The notes beneath the pieces were generated by a model that was not told the origin of the DNA, ran no database searches, and saw nothing but the letters and a program-made list of their open reading frames with translations. A program made the position numbers and the translations under genes. A stretch of DNA of 64,000 bases, taken from Halostella salina (GTDB lineage: Archaea > Halobacteriota > Halobacteria > Halobacteriales > Natronoarchaeaceae). Below, in pieces: positions 43,988-52,467 of the stretch. The DNA lies in NCBI RefSeq assembly GCF_003675855.1, contig NZ_RCIH01000002.1:62001-126000 (forward strand), written 5' to 3'. The number at the start of each line of letters is the position of its first letter. Position 1 is the stretch's first letter.

Positions 43988-44419
43988 TCAGTTGAACGGA
44001 TCGTCGGGCGTCTCCAGTCGCGTTATCCCCTCGACCACGTCGAAATCGTCGTCGAAGGAGTACAGGTACTCGACATCCGTCCGCTCCATGTACGCGGCGA
44101 TAGTCGCGTCGCCGAACGCGAGTTCCTCGTAGGTCTCGAAGAGTTCGACTGCGCGGTGAAAGTCCGTCTGTGCCGAGTGAACCAACTCGAAACCCGCCGA
44201 CTCGGAGAGGCGGGTGCGCAGGTCGACCGCGATATCGTGGCGCTGCCGCTCGTGAATCCAGTTCAGCGCCTCCAAGAGCGCATAGTTCGTGACTCTGGCG
44301 CTCGGGAGCGTGCCGCGGTCGATGGCGTAGACGATCGCCTCCGCCCGTTCGTGCCGGTCGGTGGCGCTCGTGTCCTTGTAGTCGATGAGAACGTTGGAAT
44401 CGAGGACGGCGACGCCCAT
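43988..44419 (-). CDS. PIN-domain toxin (VapC-like)
   Basis: A 143-residue PIN protein, the toxin of a VapBC pair. The first Asp is in GVAVLDSNVLIDYKDTSATD, the acidic middle in ARVTNYALLEALNWIHERQR, and the last in ELAFGDATIAAYMERTDVEY with SFDDDFDVV. It follows directly after the AbrB stop. It sits in the gap between cytochrome oxidase subunits I and II. Probable site-specific ribonuclease. Confidence 0.85.
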   Translation of the reverse strand: MGVAVLDSNVLIDYKDTSATDRHERAEAIVYAIDRGTLPSARVTNYALLEALNWIHERQRHDIAVDLRTRLSESAGFELVHSAQTDFHRAVELFETYEELAFGDATIAAYMERTDVEYLYSFDDDFDVVEGITRLETPDDPFN

Positions 44420-44692
44420 TCAGATGTCCTCCGCGAACGCGGGGTCGTCCTCGTGCCCGGCTACGTCGTGTGTGTCGAGGCCGTCGCCACCCAGCGGCGC
44501 TTTCATGTCGTCGTCCTCGAACGCTCCGTATCGCTGTCGGACGACTTCCACGGCGAGATCCCCGTCCTCGTCGATATCCCAGCGAAGCTTGTCGCCGGGT
44601 TCGATGTCGAGCCGACGGCGGAACGACGCCGGGATAGTCACCATCCCCCGGTCGCTGACCGTGGTTTCCTCGGGGGCGTCCTCGGTTGCCAT
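44420..44692 (-). CDS. AbrB/SpoVT-type antitoxin (VapB-like)
   Basis: A 90-residue AbrB protein. The swapped hairpin is TTVSDRGMVTIPASFRRRLD, followed by IEPGDKLRWDIDEDGDLAVE. The acidic tail (DTHDVAGHEDDPAFAEDI) contacts the toxin. The start at 44692 is chosen because homology starts at TEDAPEETT; a longer frame exists upstream that overlaps subunit II on the other strand. It is directly followed by the PIN gene. Confidence 0.85.
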   Translation of the reverse strand: MATEDAPEETTVSDRGMVTIPASFRRRLDIEPGDKLRWDIDEDGDLAVEVVRQRYGAFEDDDMKAPLGGDGLDTHDVAGHEDDPAFAEDI

Positions 44693-44825
44693 GCGCGATA
44701 GTACGGGTCCTCGCGCCATACATGTTCCGCCACATGTGCTGGTCGAACCGAACACAGCCGACGGGGAGCGCCATCGAGCCAATCCTCGGCCCGAGCTATT
44801 TACGCGACGACGTGGGACGGCACCC

Positions 44826-45620
44826 ATGCCGGTCCGCTTCCGACGCGCCGCGCTCGCGACACTCGCCGCGGCCGGGCTGCTGACGCTGTTCGTCGCGCCG
44901 GCGGCGGCCCAGTCGGTAAACCGGGAACTGATCGACGACCTCAACACGCAACTGCTGTACGTCGCGCTCCCGCTGACGGTGTTCGTCGAGGTGATCCTCA
45001 TCTACGCCGTGGTGCGGTTCCGGGACAACGAGACCCCGAAGCCGACCATCGACTCGCCGCCGCTGGAGGTCACCTGGACCATCGCGACGGCGATCATCCT
45101 CCTGTTCGTCGGCGTCTCGGCGTACGTCGTGCTCACCAGCCCGTACATCTCGACGGCGAACGACGAGGTCGGCCCGACCGACGAGCGGGTCCACGCGCTC
45201 GGCTACCAGTGGGGCTGGCAGTTCACCTACCCCGAGGCGAACGTCACGACACAGGACCTGCTCGTGATCCCTGCCGAGCGGAACGTGAGCGTCGGGGTGA
45301 CTTCCGCGGACGTGTTGCACTCGCTGTTCGTCCCGGAGCTGGGGGTCAAGCAGGACGCCTTCCCCGGGAAGAACACGACGATCCGAACCTACGCGACCGA
45401 GACCGGCACCTACCGCGCGTACTGCACCGAGATCTGTGGCGCGGGGCACTCGCGGATGCGTGCCGACGTGGTCGTCGTCGACAACGAAACCTACCGCGAG
45501 TGGCTGGCCGCCCACGAGGGCGAGACGGGCGTGACCGCCGCGCCCGGCGAAGGGGGCAACGAAACCGCCGCGAATGCGACGCCGGCGCAGTCGCTCGGCG
45601 TCAGCGTCCAGCGAAGCTAG
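44826..45620 (+). CDS. Haem-copper oxidase subunit II
   Basis: A 264-residue subunit II. A signal-like first helix ([20 protein letters not shown]) is followed by two membrane helices ([20 protein letters not shown] and [20 protein letters not shown]) and an external cupredoxin domain. The Cu-A ligands are there: His in [20 protein letters not shown], and the Cys pair, His and Met in [17 protein letters not shown]. The pre-CuA aromatic block [14 protein letters not shown] is present. A C-terminal disordered tail ([20 protein letters not shown]) follows. It receives electrons from a copper protein and feeds subunit I, encoded on the other strand. Confidence 0.93.
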   Translation: MPVRFRRAALATLAAAGLLTLFVAPAAAQSVNRELIDDLNTQLLYVALPLTVFVEVILIYAVVRFRDNETPKPTIDSPPLEVTWTIATAIILLFVGVSAYVVLTSPYISTANDEVGPTDERVHALGYQWGWQFTYPEANVTTQDLLVIPAERNVSVGVTSADVLHSLFVPELGVKQDAFPGKNTTIRTYATETGTYRAYCTEICGAGHSRMRADVVVVDNETYREWLAAHEGETGVTAAPGEGGNETAANATPAQSLGVSVQRS

Positions 45621-45636
45621 AGGAAAGCGCCGGGTC

Positions 45637-46032
45637 TCAGGCCGTCGTCCGGCGACGACGCGCGTCGTCGGCGAACAGGCCGTACGCGCCGGAGCCGAGG
45701 AGAGCGGCGGCCGCGATGGCCGTGGTGACGAGCCCGAGGCCGGGGTTGGTTCCGGCGTGGAGCCCCACGGCCAGCCCGGCGACGCCGAGCGTGACGATGA
45801 GGCCGACGCCGCTCATGAGGGCGCGGGTGCGGACCCGCCAGCCCCAGGCGAGCACCGCCGCGAAGGCGACGAGGCCGAGGAGGGCGGTCACACCGCCGAG
45901 GTAGCCGTAGCCGATACCGGAGGTGGAGACGCGACCGAGTCCCTGGGTCGTCCAGGGGAGGAACGCGGAGAGGACGACGGTCAGGGAGGCCGTCATCCCC
46001 ACCTTTTCGGAGCGGGTGAATCTGAACTGCAT
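45637..46032 (-). CDS. Small haloarchaeal membrane protein
   Basis: A 131-residue protein with about four membrane helices ([78 protein letters not shown]) and short polar loops. There is no catalytic motif. The ATG at 46032, which begins [10 protein letters not shown], is chosen over a longer frame; a TATA-like stretch lies 25-32 nt ahead. Function unknown. Divergent from uvrB. Confidence 0.6.
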   Translation of the reverse strand: MQFRFTRSEKVGMTASLTVVLSAFLPWTTQGLGRVSTSGIGYGYLGGVTALLGLVAFAAVLAWGWRVRTRALMSGVGLIVTLGVAGLAVGLHAGTNPGLGLVTTAIAAAALLGSGAYGLFADDARRRRTTA

Positions 46033-46167
46033 CGTATCCGTATGGACCCCGCGGAGCGGCATAAGTATTGTCGTACTGATATGTTTGTGTACGTTTGCCA
46101 CGTGAGCGTTGCACACACCGTCGCGACCGAGCCGGTAAAGTCGCTCCGCGCCCAACCGACGGACAAC

Positions 46168-48231
46168 GTGAGCGACGCCAACTCCGGCCCGCTGTCACCC
46201 GACCGCCCCGACCGGGAGCGCCCGTTCCGTGTCGACGCGCCCTTCGACCCCGCGGGCGACCAGCCCGAAGCGATCGAACAGCTCGCCGAGGGGTACCGCC
46301 AGGGGATGGACCGCCAGACGCTGCTCGGCGTGACCGGCTCCGGCAAGACCAACACCGTCTCGTGGGTCATCGAGGAGATACAGCAACCGACGCTCGTCAT
46401 CGCCCACAACAAGACGCTGGCGGCACAGCTGTACGAGGAGTTCCGGGAGCTGTTCCCCGACAACGCCGTCGAGTACTTCGTCTCCTACTACGACTACTAC
46501 CAGCCCGAGGCCTACGTCGAGCAGACGGACACCTTCATCGACAAGGACGCCTCGATCAACGACGAGATCGACCGCCTGCGCCACTCCGCGACGCGCTCGC
46601 TGCTGACCCGTGACGACGTGATCGTCGTCGCCTCGGTCTCTGCCATCTACGGCCTCGGCGACCCGTCGAACTACGTCGACATGTCGCTGCGGCTCGAAAC
46701 CGGACAGACGATCGACCGCGACGACCTGCTCGGTCAGCTGGTCGACCTGAACTACGAGCGCAACGACGTGGACTTCACGCAGGGCACGTTCCGGGTGCGG
46801 GGCGACACCGTCGAGATCTACCCGATGTACGGCCGGTACGCCGTCCGCGTGGAGTTCTGGGGCGACGAGATAGACCGCATGGTGAAGATCGACCCGCTGG
46901 AGGGCGAGGTCAAAAGCGAGGAACCCGCGGTGCTGGTCCACCCGGCTGAACACTACTCCATCCCGGAGGAGCGCCTCGAACGCGCGATGGAGGAGATCCG
47001 CGAGGACTTAGATAGCCGGATCTCCTACTTCGACCGCAAGGGCGACGCTGTCGCCGCCCAGCGCATCGAGGAGCGCACGACGTTCGACCTGGAGATGATG
47101 CAGGAGACGGGCTACTGCTCGGGCATCGAGAACTACTCCGTCTACCTCGCGGACCGCGAACCGGGCGACCCGCCGTACACCCTGCTCGACTACTTCCCCG
47201 ACGACTTCCTCACCGTCATCGACGAGTCCCACCAGACGATCCCCCAGATCAAGGGCCAGTACGAGGGCGACAAGTCGCGGAAGGACTCGCTCGTCGAGAA
47301 CGGCTTCCGCCTCCCGACGGCGTACGACAACCGCCCGCTCACCTTCGAGGAGTTCGAGGACCGGGTCGACCAGACGATGTACGTCTCCGCGACGCCGGGG
47401 GACTACGAGCGCGAACACAGCGACCAGGTGGTCGAACAGATCGTCCGCCCGACCCACCTCGTCGACCCCGAGGTCGAGGTCGCCGACGCGACCGGGCAGG
47501 TCGACGACCTCATGGACCGCATCGACGAGCGCGTCGAGCGCGACGAGCGCACGCTGGTGACGACGCTCACCAAGCGCATGGCCGAGGACCTCACCGAGTA
47601 TCTGGAGGAGGCCGGCGTCGACGTGGCGTACATGCACGACGAGACGGACACCCTGGAACGCCACGAACTGATCCGGTCGCTCCGGCTCGGCGAGATCGAC
47701 GTGCTCGTCGGCATCAACCTCCTGCGGGAAGGGCTGGACATCCCCGAGGTGAGCCTCGTCGCCATCCTCGACGCCGACCAGGAGGGCTTCCTGCGCTCGG
47801 AGACCACGCTCGTCCAGACGATGGGCCGAGCCGCCCGCAACGTCAACGGCGAGGTCGTGCTGTACGCCGACGAGCGCAGCGCCGCGATGGAGCGCGCCAT
47901 CGAGGAGACCCGCCGCCGCCGCGAGATCCAGCGCGAGTACAACGAGGAGCACGGGCTGGAGCCGACCACCATCGAGAAGGCCATCGGCGAGACGAACCTC
48001 CCCGGCTCCCAGACCGACACCAGCGACGTGGCCGGCGACGGCCCCGCGGACGCCGAGGAGGCCGCCCGCCGGATCGAGCGGCTGGAGGAGCGCATGGGCG
48101 AGGCCGCCGACAACCTGGAGTTCGAACTGGCGGCGGACATCCGCGACCGCATCCGGGAACTCCGCGAGGAGTTCGACATCGAGGGCGACGAGGACGACGG
48201 CGTCGCGCCCGAGGTCGACCCCGAGTTCTGA
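46168..48231 (+). CDS. uvrB: UvrB, excinuclease ABC subunit B
   Basis: A 687-residue UvrB of normal length, the helicase-like DNA damage-recognition subunit of nucleotide excision repair. Walker A is [19 protein letters not shown]. The damage-probing beta hairpin is [19 protein letters not shown], then [15 protein letters not shown]. The DEAD-like Walker B reads [14 protein letters not shown], with helicase motifs [19 protein letters not shown] and [19 protein letters not shown]. The C-terminal UVR motif ([20 protein letters not shown]-like, here [19 protein letters not shown]) binds UvrC. GTG at 46168 is preferred; earlier in-frame ATG/GTG codons (46081, 46102) exist. Confidence 0.97.
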   Translation: MSDANSGPLSPDRPDRERPFRVDAPFDPAGDQPEAIEQLAEGYRQGMDRQTLLGVTGSGKTNTVSWVIEEIQQPTLVIAHNKTLAAQLYEEFRELFPDNAVEYFVSYYDYYQPEAYVEQTDTFIDKDASINDEIDRLRHSATRSLLTRDDVIVVASVSAIYGLGDPSNYVDMSLRLETGQTIDRDDLLGQLVDLNYERNDVDFTQGTFRVRGDTVEIYPMYGRYAVRVEFWGDEIDRMVKIDPLEGEVKSEEPAVLVHPAEHYSIPEERLERAMEEIREDLDSRISYFDRKGDAVAAQRIEERTTFDLEMMQETGYCSGIENYSVYLADREPGDPPYTLLDYFPDDFLTVIDESHQTIPQIKGQYEGDKSRKDSLVENGFRLPTAYDNRPLTFEEFEDRVDQTMYVSATPGDYEREHSDQVVEQIVRPTHLVDPEVEVADATGQVDDLMDRIDERVERDERTLVTTLTKRMAEDLTEYLEEAGVDVAYMHDETDTLERHELIRSLRLGEIDVLVGINLLREGLDIPEVSLVAILDADQEGFLRSETTLVQTMGRAARNVNGEVVLYADERSAAMERAIEETRRRREIQREYNEEHGLEPTTIEKAIGETNLPGSQTDTSDVAGDGPADAEEAARRIERLEERMGEAADNLEFELAADIRDRIRELREEFDIEGDEDDGVAPEVDPEF

Positions 48232-48240
48232 CGCCCCAAC

Positions 48241-48615
48241 TCACTCGTACAGGTCGCCCTTGCTGAACACGTAGCCGAACACGACCAGTCCGACGAGGAG
48301 GCCGACGGCGTTCAGCTCGTACAGATCGAGGACGATCCCGAGCCCCTCCAGTATCAGCGCCCACTTCCACGCCCACCCCGCGAGCGTCCAGAGTCCGGCG
48401 TACACGACGAACTGGCCGAGCGAGAGAAACAGGAACACGAGGCCGAGGGAGCCAGCGGCTCCGCCGACACCGAGTAGTCTGAAGGCGGCCAGCAGGGCAA
48501 AGAGGGCCCCGAGGAAGCCGATGACGCAGATGATCTTGATACCGAGCGGCGCTGAGTCGCGGTCGGGTCGAGACGCGGGCGAGGTGGAGGGGGTGGTGGG
48601 CGGCGTGGTGCTCAT
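48241..48615 (-). CDS. Small haloarchaeal membrane protein
   Basis: A 124-residue protein with a Ser/Thr/Pro-rich N terminus (STTPPTTPSTSPASRPDRDS) followed by four membrane helices (GIKIICVIGFLGALFALLAA, AAGSLGLVFLFLSLGQFVVY, WTLAGWAWKWALILEGLG, AVGLLVGLVVFGYVFSKGDL). No enzymatic motif. Function unknown. Convergent with uvrB, 9 nt away. Confidence 0.65.
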   Translation of the reverse strand: MSTTPPTTPSTSPASRPDRDSAPLGIKIICVIGFLGALFALLAAFRLLGVGGAAGSLGLVFLFLSLGQFVVYAGLWTLAGWAWKWALILEGLGIVLDLYELNAVGLLVGLVVFGYVFSKGDLYE

Positions 48616-48661
48616 TCTGTTCGTCGTTTCGATCGGCAGAAAATAATATTTCTGCTCCCGG

Positions 48662-49894
48662 TCAGCGAACGCCGAACCCGAAGACTGGCATGCCGAGCAC
48701 CGGGCCCCACAGGAAGTGGAGCCCGATGCCGACCACGAGCGCGGGCACGGTCGTGTACACGGTCGCCACGATGGCGGCCTTCTTGTCGATGGCCAGCAGC
48801 GGGAACAGCGCGTCGCCGTCCTGGCTGATGGCGTTTGCCGTCAGCGCCGAGAACGGGAGGCTGCCCTCCGCGTAGACGGTCGAGAGGACGATCTGGGGGC
48901 CACAGCCCGGAATGAGGCCGACGACGGCCCCCGCGATGGGCGCGAGCACGCCCGCGGCAGCGGCGAGCGACGCGATGTCCGCGCCCGTCAGGAGCAGGCC
49001 GTACTCGTAGATCAGGTACGCACCGAGCACCCAGACCGTGACGAAACTCGTTTCCATGGCCGCGTGGACCAGCGTGTCGTACGCGGAGGCAAAGGAGTCG
49101 CGCGCCCGGCCGACGCTCCCCTCGCCGACGTAGTGGCGGCCGACCGCGTAGAGGTACAGCGACAGGAGCGATCCGGCGAGGCCGATGACGGTGAACGCGC
49201 CGGCGAACGTCGCCCCGAGCGCCAGCGGCACGTCGGGCGCGCCCCGGAGGAGGTAGGTGACCCCCAGCGTCAGCGCCGCGGCGGCCGCGAGCCACCAGGC
49301 GACGTGGGCCGCGTGCGAGAGCGGCGTGAGGACGGCTGAGCGGCGGTCCGGCCCCTCGTCGTGGACGTGCGTCGGCGGGTCGGTGGGGTACTCGTGGGTC
49401 GGGTTCGGAACGGGGTTGGGGCCCGCCCCGTGGACGACGCTCCCGCCGTCAGTCGTCGCGGGAGATATCCGCGCGACGGCCGCGTCGACCCGCTCGACGC
49501 CGACGCCGAACGCGTCGATCAGGTAGCCCGTCGCCACCGCGGCGACAAAGGCGATGCCGTAGGCGTACAGCGCCGCCTCCGGCGCGAGCGCGATGATGAC
49601 GAACGCGGCGTCGCCCGCCGTCGCGGCCAGCGTCGCGACGACGGTGCCGAAGCTGACCGTCCCGCGGACGTACAGCGGCATCATCACGATCGCGCCGCCA
49701 CAGCCGGGCGTCAGCCCCAGCAGCGCGCCGAACAGCGGCTGGCCCCGCTCGTGCTCCTCGACGTAGCGAAGCAGCGCGCCGCCGGTCCAGTACTGCGCCA
49801 GTCCGAACAGCAACACCGTCACGGCGACGAAGGCGCTGACCTGCACGTAGCCGTCCCGGAGGGAGGTGACCAGCACCTCGACCGCTTCATTCAC
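48662..49894 (-). CDS. Putative manganese/arsenic-type exporter permease
   Basis: A 410-residue polytopic protein with two homologous halves. Each carries the hallmark of the putative manganese-transporter/arsenic-efflux family: LGLTPGCGGAIVMMPLYVRG with GTVVATLAATAGDAAFVIIA in the first half, and VGLIPGCGPQIVLSTVYAEG with LTANAISQDGDALFPLLAID in the second. The Cys-Gly pairs and conserved Asp in both halves suggest a pseudo-symmetric transporter. A His/Asp-rich loop (EYPTDPPTHVHDEGPDRR) connects them and could bind metal. The start is GTG at 49894. A palindrome upstream (49921-49936) suggests metal-dependent control. The substrate, manganese or another cation or oxyanion, is inferred from family names only. 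Confidence 0.8.
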   Translation of the reverse strand: MNEAVEVLVTSLRDGYVQVSAFVAVTVLLFGLAQYWTGGALLRYVEEHERGQPLFGALLGLTPGCGGAIVMMPLYVRGTVSFGTVVATLAATAGDAAFVIIALAPEAALYAYGIAFVAAVATGYLIDAFGVGVERVDAAVARISPATTDGGSVVHGAGPNPVPNPTHEYPTDPPTHVHDEGPDRRSAVLTPLSHAAHVAWWLAAAAALTLGVTYLLRGAPDVPLALGATFAGAFTVIGLAGSLLSLYLYAVGRHYVGEGSVGRARDSFASAYDTLVHAAMETSFVTVWVLGAYLIYEYGLLLTGADIASLAAAAGVLAPIAGAVVGLIPGCGPQIVLSTVYAEGSLPFSALTANAISQDGDALFPLLAIDKKAAIVATVYTTVPALVVGIGLHFLWGPVLGMPVFGFGVR

Positions 49895-49920
49895 GGCGGG
49901 TCGACCCCGCAGAACAGAGA

Positions 49921-49965
49921 ATTAGACTCATCTAAATCTGTCTTTAGGATACTCAAATATAAAAC
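49921..49965 (-). promoter_or_regulatory. Promoter and metal-regulator-like palindrome for exporter gene
   Basis: TTAGA-CTCA-TCTAA (49922-49935) is a perfect 5-bp-arm palindrome, and TTTAGG at 49943-49948 is another half-site-like stretch. A TATA box (minus strand TTATATTTG, 49955-49963) lies about 20-30 nt upstream of the palindrome, so a regulator bound there would sit at the start of transcription. Confidence 0.5.
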
Positions 49966-50055
49966 TGCCGCCGGCCCGCACTCGCGGGCGGACAGCGGTC
50001 GGAAAACGGGATGACGATCTGCGGCGGTCGAATCGGACCGGAAGACGGTCCCCCG

Positions 50056-50592
50056 CTACCCGAGGAGGTAGCGGAGCTTCGGCCGCTGTTGCACGAACTC
50101 GGTCGCCTCGAGGTAGGCGTCCACGCCGAGGAACCGGCCCGCGGCGAACGTCCCGATGAGGACGAACATCAGGAGGCCGAGCAGGTCGCCGTTGACGTAG
50201 CCGTGGGCCCAGTCGGCGTTCCCGAGGTAGAACAGGGTCATGAGGACCCCGCCGAAGAACGCCGCCAGCCGGGTGAGCGCCCCGACGATCAGCCCGAGGC
50301 CGATGAGGAACTCACCGACCGGGATCATGAAGTTGGTGAACTCCAGGAGCCACGGGGTCTCGGCGACGAAGGCCAGCAGCCCGGCGATGGGGCTCCCGCC
50401 GGCGTTCGCCAGGTAGCCCTCCGCGCTGAACGGCGTGCCCGCGACGAACGCGAACTTCGTCCAGCCGGACATGAGGAACCAGTACCCCACCACCAGCCGG
50501 ACCAGCACCGTCACGTAGCCGGCGACCGACCCCGCGTATTCGAACTCCTGTTCCCGCCCGAGCCAGTCGACGGTTGCTTCGTTGGTTGCCAT
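50056..50592 (-). CDS. DoxX-family membrane protein
   Basis: A 178-residue DoxX family protein with four helices: VTVLVRLVVGYWFLMSGWTK, then GLLAFVAETPWLLEFTNFMI, PVGEFLIGLGLIVGALTRLA and LMFVLIGTFAAGRFLGVDAY. The conserved WTKF at the end of the first helix and the GE in the third are family marks. The start ATG at 50592 has a Shine-Dalgarno-like GAGGTGA on the minus strand eight to ten nt ahead, unlike the leaderless genes around it. DoxX proteins have links to thiosulfate:quinone oxidoreductase and redox stress; the role here is unknown. Confidence 0.85.
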   Translation of the reverse strand: MATNEATVDWLGREQEFEYAGSVAGYVTVLVRLVVGYWFLMSGWTKFAFVAGTPFSAEGYLANAGGSPIAGLLAFVAETPWLLEFTNFMIPVGEFLIGLGLIVGALTRLAAFFGGVLMTLFYLGNADWAHGYVNGDLLGLLMFVLIGTFAAGRFLGVDAYLEATEFVQQRPKLRYLLG

Positions 50593-50687
50593 AGCGGTCA
50601 CCTCACATGCGAAGTTTGGCGGGACTATCACTTATACCGGGAGACCGATTCCCAGCTCCTGAGAACATGTTCCCCCGGAGATTAACC

Positions 50688-51797
50688 TCAGATGGGTGAA
50701 ACCGGGCGGACCGCGGACCCGCTACGGCGGCGGTCAGCGTCCCCGTCGCCGGAGTCGGTGACGGTGAGCCACAGGTAGACGGTCCGGTAGGCGTTTCCGA
50801 CCGTCGGGTCGTCCGGGGCGTCGCCCCTGTACAGCAGGTAGGCGAGGCGGACGCGCTCGCCCGCGAACGGCGGCGACACGGTGTGCTGTCGCCGCCACGT
50901 CCCGTCCGAGTCCAGCCGGGGCGTGTAGCGGTGGAGCACGGTCCGCTCCACGACGCGGCCCCCGGCCGGGCCGGGACGCGACGCCCTCGCCGTCACCCGC
51001 TCGTCGGCCGTCCCGTTCCCTCTCGCGACGCGCTGCAGTTGCACGACGACCGTGTAGTCGGTCGCCGTTCCTTCTCGGTTTCGGACGCCGAGCGTGAGGT
51101 CGCGCTCCGAGCCGACACTGACGTTCCGCGGGTAGCCGTCGGCGACGAGGGCACCGGACTCGTTCTCGGTCACGAGGTACAGTTCCGTGTACCCGCCGTC
51201 GTCCGACGGGGCGAGCGCCGCGACGCCGACGCCGGCGAGCGCCAGGACGACCGCGGCGGCGAGCACGAGGTCGAGCGCCGTCCAGTCCCGACCCGTTCGG
51301 TCGACGGCGTCGGCGGACGCCGCGGGTCCGCGCGACGGCGGGTCGGGACGGACGCGCCCGGGGAGCCGCGACCGACGGACCGCCGCGTAGCCCGTCACGC
51401 CGACCGTCACGGCGGTCAGGCCGGCGACCAGCGGGAACAGCCGCACGCCGACGGGCGTGAACGTGAGCGCGATGCCGAGCGCGGCGGCGACGAGCGCGCT
51501 CGTCACGACGGCGAGCGCGATGCGTACGGCCGCCGTCGGCCTGCCGGCGTCGGCGTCGTCGCTCGCTCCCCCGCCCGACGGCCGCGGGAACAGCGCGGTG
51601 ACGACGGCGTACCCCGGCACGAACAGGACGAAGACGAGCCCGAACACCGGGCGCGCGGGCGTCCCGTTCAGCCCCGGCACCAGCACGAACAGGTCGGCGG
51701 CGGCCGTCAGGGCGAGGACCGCGATCAGGTCCGCACCGAGCCGCCGCTGGAGCTCGGCGAGCCGCGCGCCGCCGCCGGGTCGCGTGGGGCGTGTCAT
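50688..51797 (-). CDS. DUF1616 membrane protein
   Basis: A 369-residue protein with four N-terminal helices (AVLALTAAADLFVLVPGLNG, VFGLVFVLFVPGYAVVTALF, AVVTSALVAAALGIALTFTP, LVAGLTAVTVGVTGYAAVRR), a further helix (LDLVLAAAVVLALAGVGVAA) and a ~150-residue external beta domain (YTELYLVTENESGALVADGY, ERDLTLGVRNREGTATDYTV, RHTVSPPFAGERVRL). DUF1616 is an archaeal and bacterial family near surface-assembly genes; function unknown. It is the last gene of the FtsX/GT-C/ABC operon, seven nt after the ATPase stop. Confidence 0.82.
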   Translation of the reverse strand: MTRPTRPGGGARLAELQRRLGADLIAVLALTAAADLFVLVPGLNGTPARPVFGLVFVLFVPGYAVVTALFPRPSGGGASDDADAGRPTAAVRIALAVVTSALVAAALGIALTFTPVGVRLFPLVAGLTAVTVGVTGYAAVRRSRLPGRVRPDPPSRGPAASADAVDRTGRDWTALDLVLAAAVVLALAGVGVAALAPSDDGGYTELYLVTENESGALVADGYPRNVSVGSERDLTLGVRNREGTATDYTVVVQLQRVARGNGTADERVTARASRPGPAGGRVVERTVLHRYTPRLDSDGTWRRQHTVSPPFAGERVRLAYLLYRGDAPDDPTVGNAYRTVYLWLTVTDSGDGDADRRRSGSAVRPVSPI

Positions 51798-51804
51798 GGG
51801 TGGA

Positions 51805-52467
51805 TCAGTCCGGTGTGAGGGAGCCGTCCGCGAGCGTGAACCGGCGGTCGAACGACCCCGCGAGTCGCGGGTCGTGGCTCACCAGCAAGACCGCCGTGTC
51901 GAACGTCTCGTGGACGGTGAACAGGGTGTCCAGCACGTCGTCGGTCGTCTCGGGGTCCAGCTGGCCGGTCGGTTCGTCGGCGAGGACGACGCTCGGCCGG
52001 TTGGCGAGCGCGCGTGCGATGGCGACCCGCTGGCGCTCGCCGCCGGACAGCGCCGGCGGCCGCCTGTCGGCAAGCGGGGTGATCCCGAGCCGGTCGAACA
52101 GCGTGTCGAGCCACGCCTCGTCCACGTCGCCGGCGTGTTCCTGCGGGACGCGCGCGTTCTCGTAGGCCGTGAGGTCGTCGATGAGCCGGAACCCCTGGAA
52201 CACGAACCCGAGGTGGTCGCGCCGCAGCGCGGCGCGTTCGCGTTCGGACGCCGCGGTCGCGTCGGTCCCCCGGACCTCGACGGTCCCGCTGTCCGGCGCG
52301 GTGAGCAGGCCCAGCACCTCGAACAGCGTCGACTTCCCGGCCCCGCTCGCGCCGCGGACGAGCAGCCGGGCGTCGGGCGGCACCGCGACCGAAACGCCGT
52401 CGAGGACGCGCCGGTCGCCGCGGGCGAGCGTCACGTCGCGGGCGGCCAGCACGGGGGCGTCGCTCAC
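51805..52467 (-). CDS. ABC transporter ATPase (MacB/LolD type)
   Basis: A 220-residue ABC ATPase of the MacB/LolD/FtsE kind. Walker A is LVRGASGAGKSTLFEVLGLL, the Q-loop is LGFVFQGFRLIDDLTAYEN, the signature is ALSGGERQRVAIARALANRP, Walker B is VVLADEPTGQLDPET, and the H-loop is LLVSHDPRLAG. GTG at 52467 is used because it overlaps the previous stop by 4 nt. It should drive the FtsX-type permease two genes upstream. Translationally coupled in one operon. Confidence 0.92.
   Translation of the reverse strand: MSDAPVLAARDVTLARGDRRVLDGVSVAVPPDARLLVRGASGAGKSTLFEVLGLLTAPDSGTVEVRGTDATAASERERAALRRDHLGFVFQGFRLIDDLTAYENARVPQEHAGDVDEAWLDTLFDRLGITPLADRRPPALSGGERQRVAIARALANRPSVVLADEPTGQLDPETTDDVLDTLFTVHETFDTAVLLVSHDPRLAGSFDRRFTLADGSLTPD

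Noticed and set aside
46081-46168. Longer UvrB with an N-terminal extension starting at ATG 46081
   Set aside because: The extension ([16 protein letters not shown]) is not like UvrB, which in haloarchaea starts near [13 protein letters not shown]. The GTG at 46168 is the better start.
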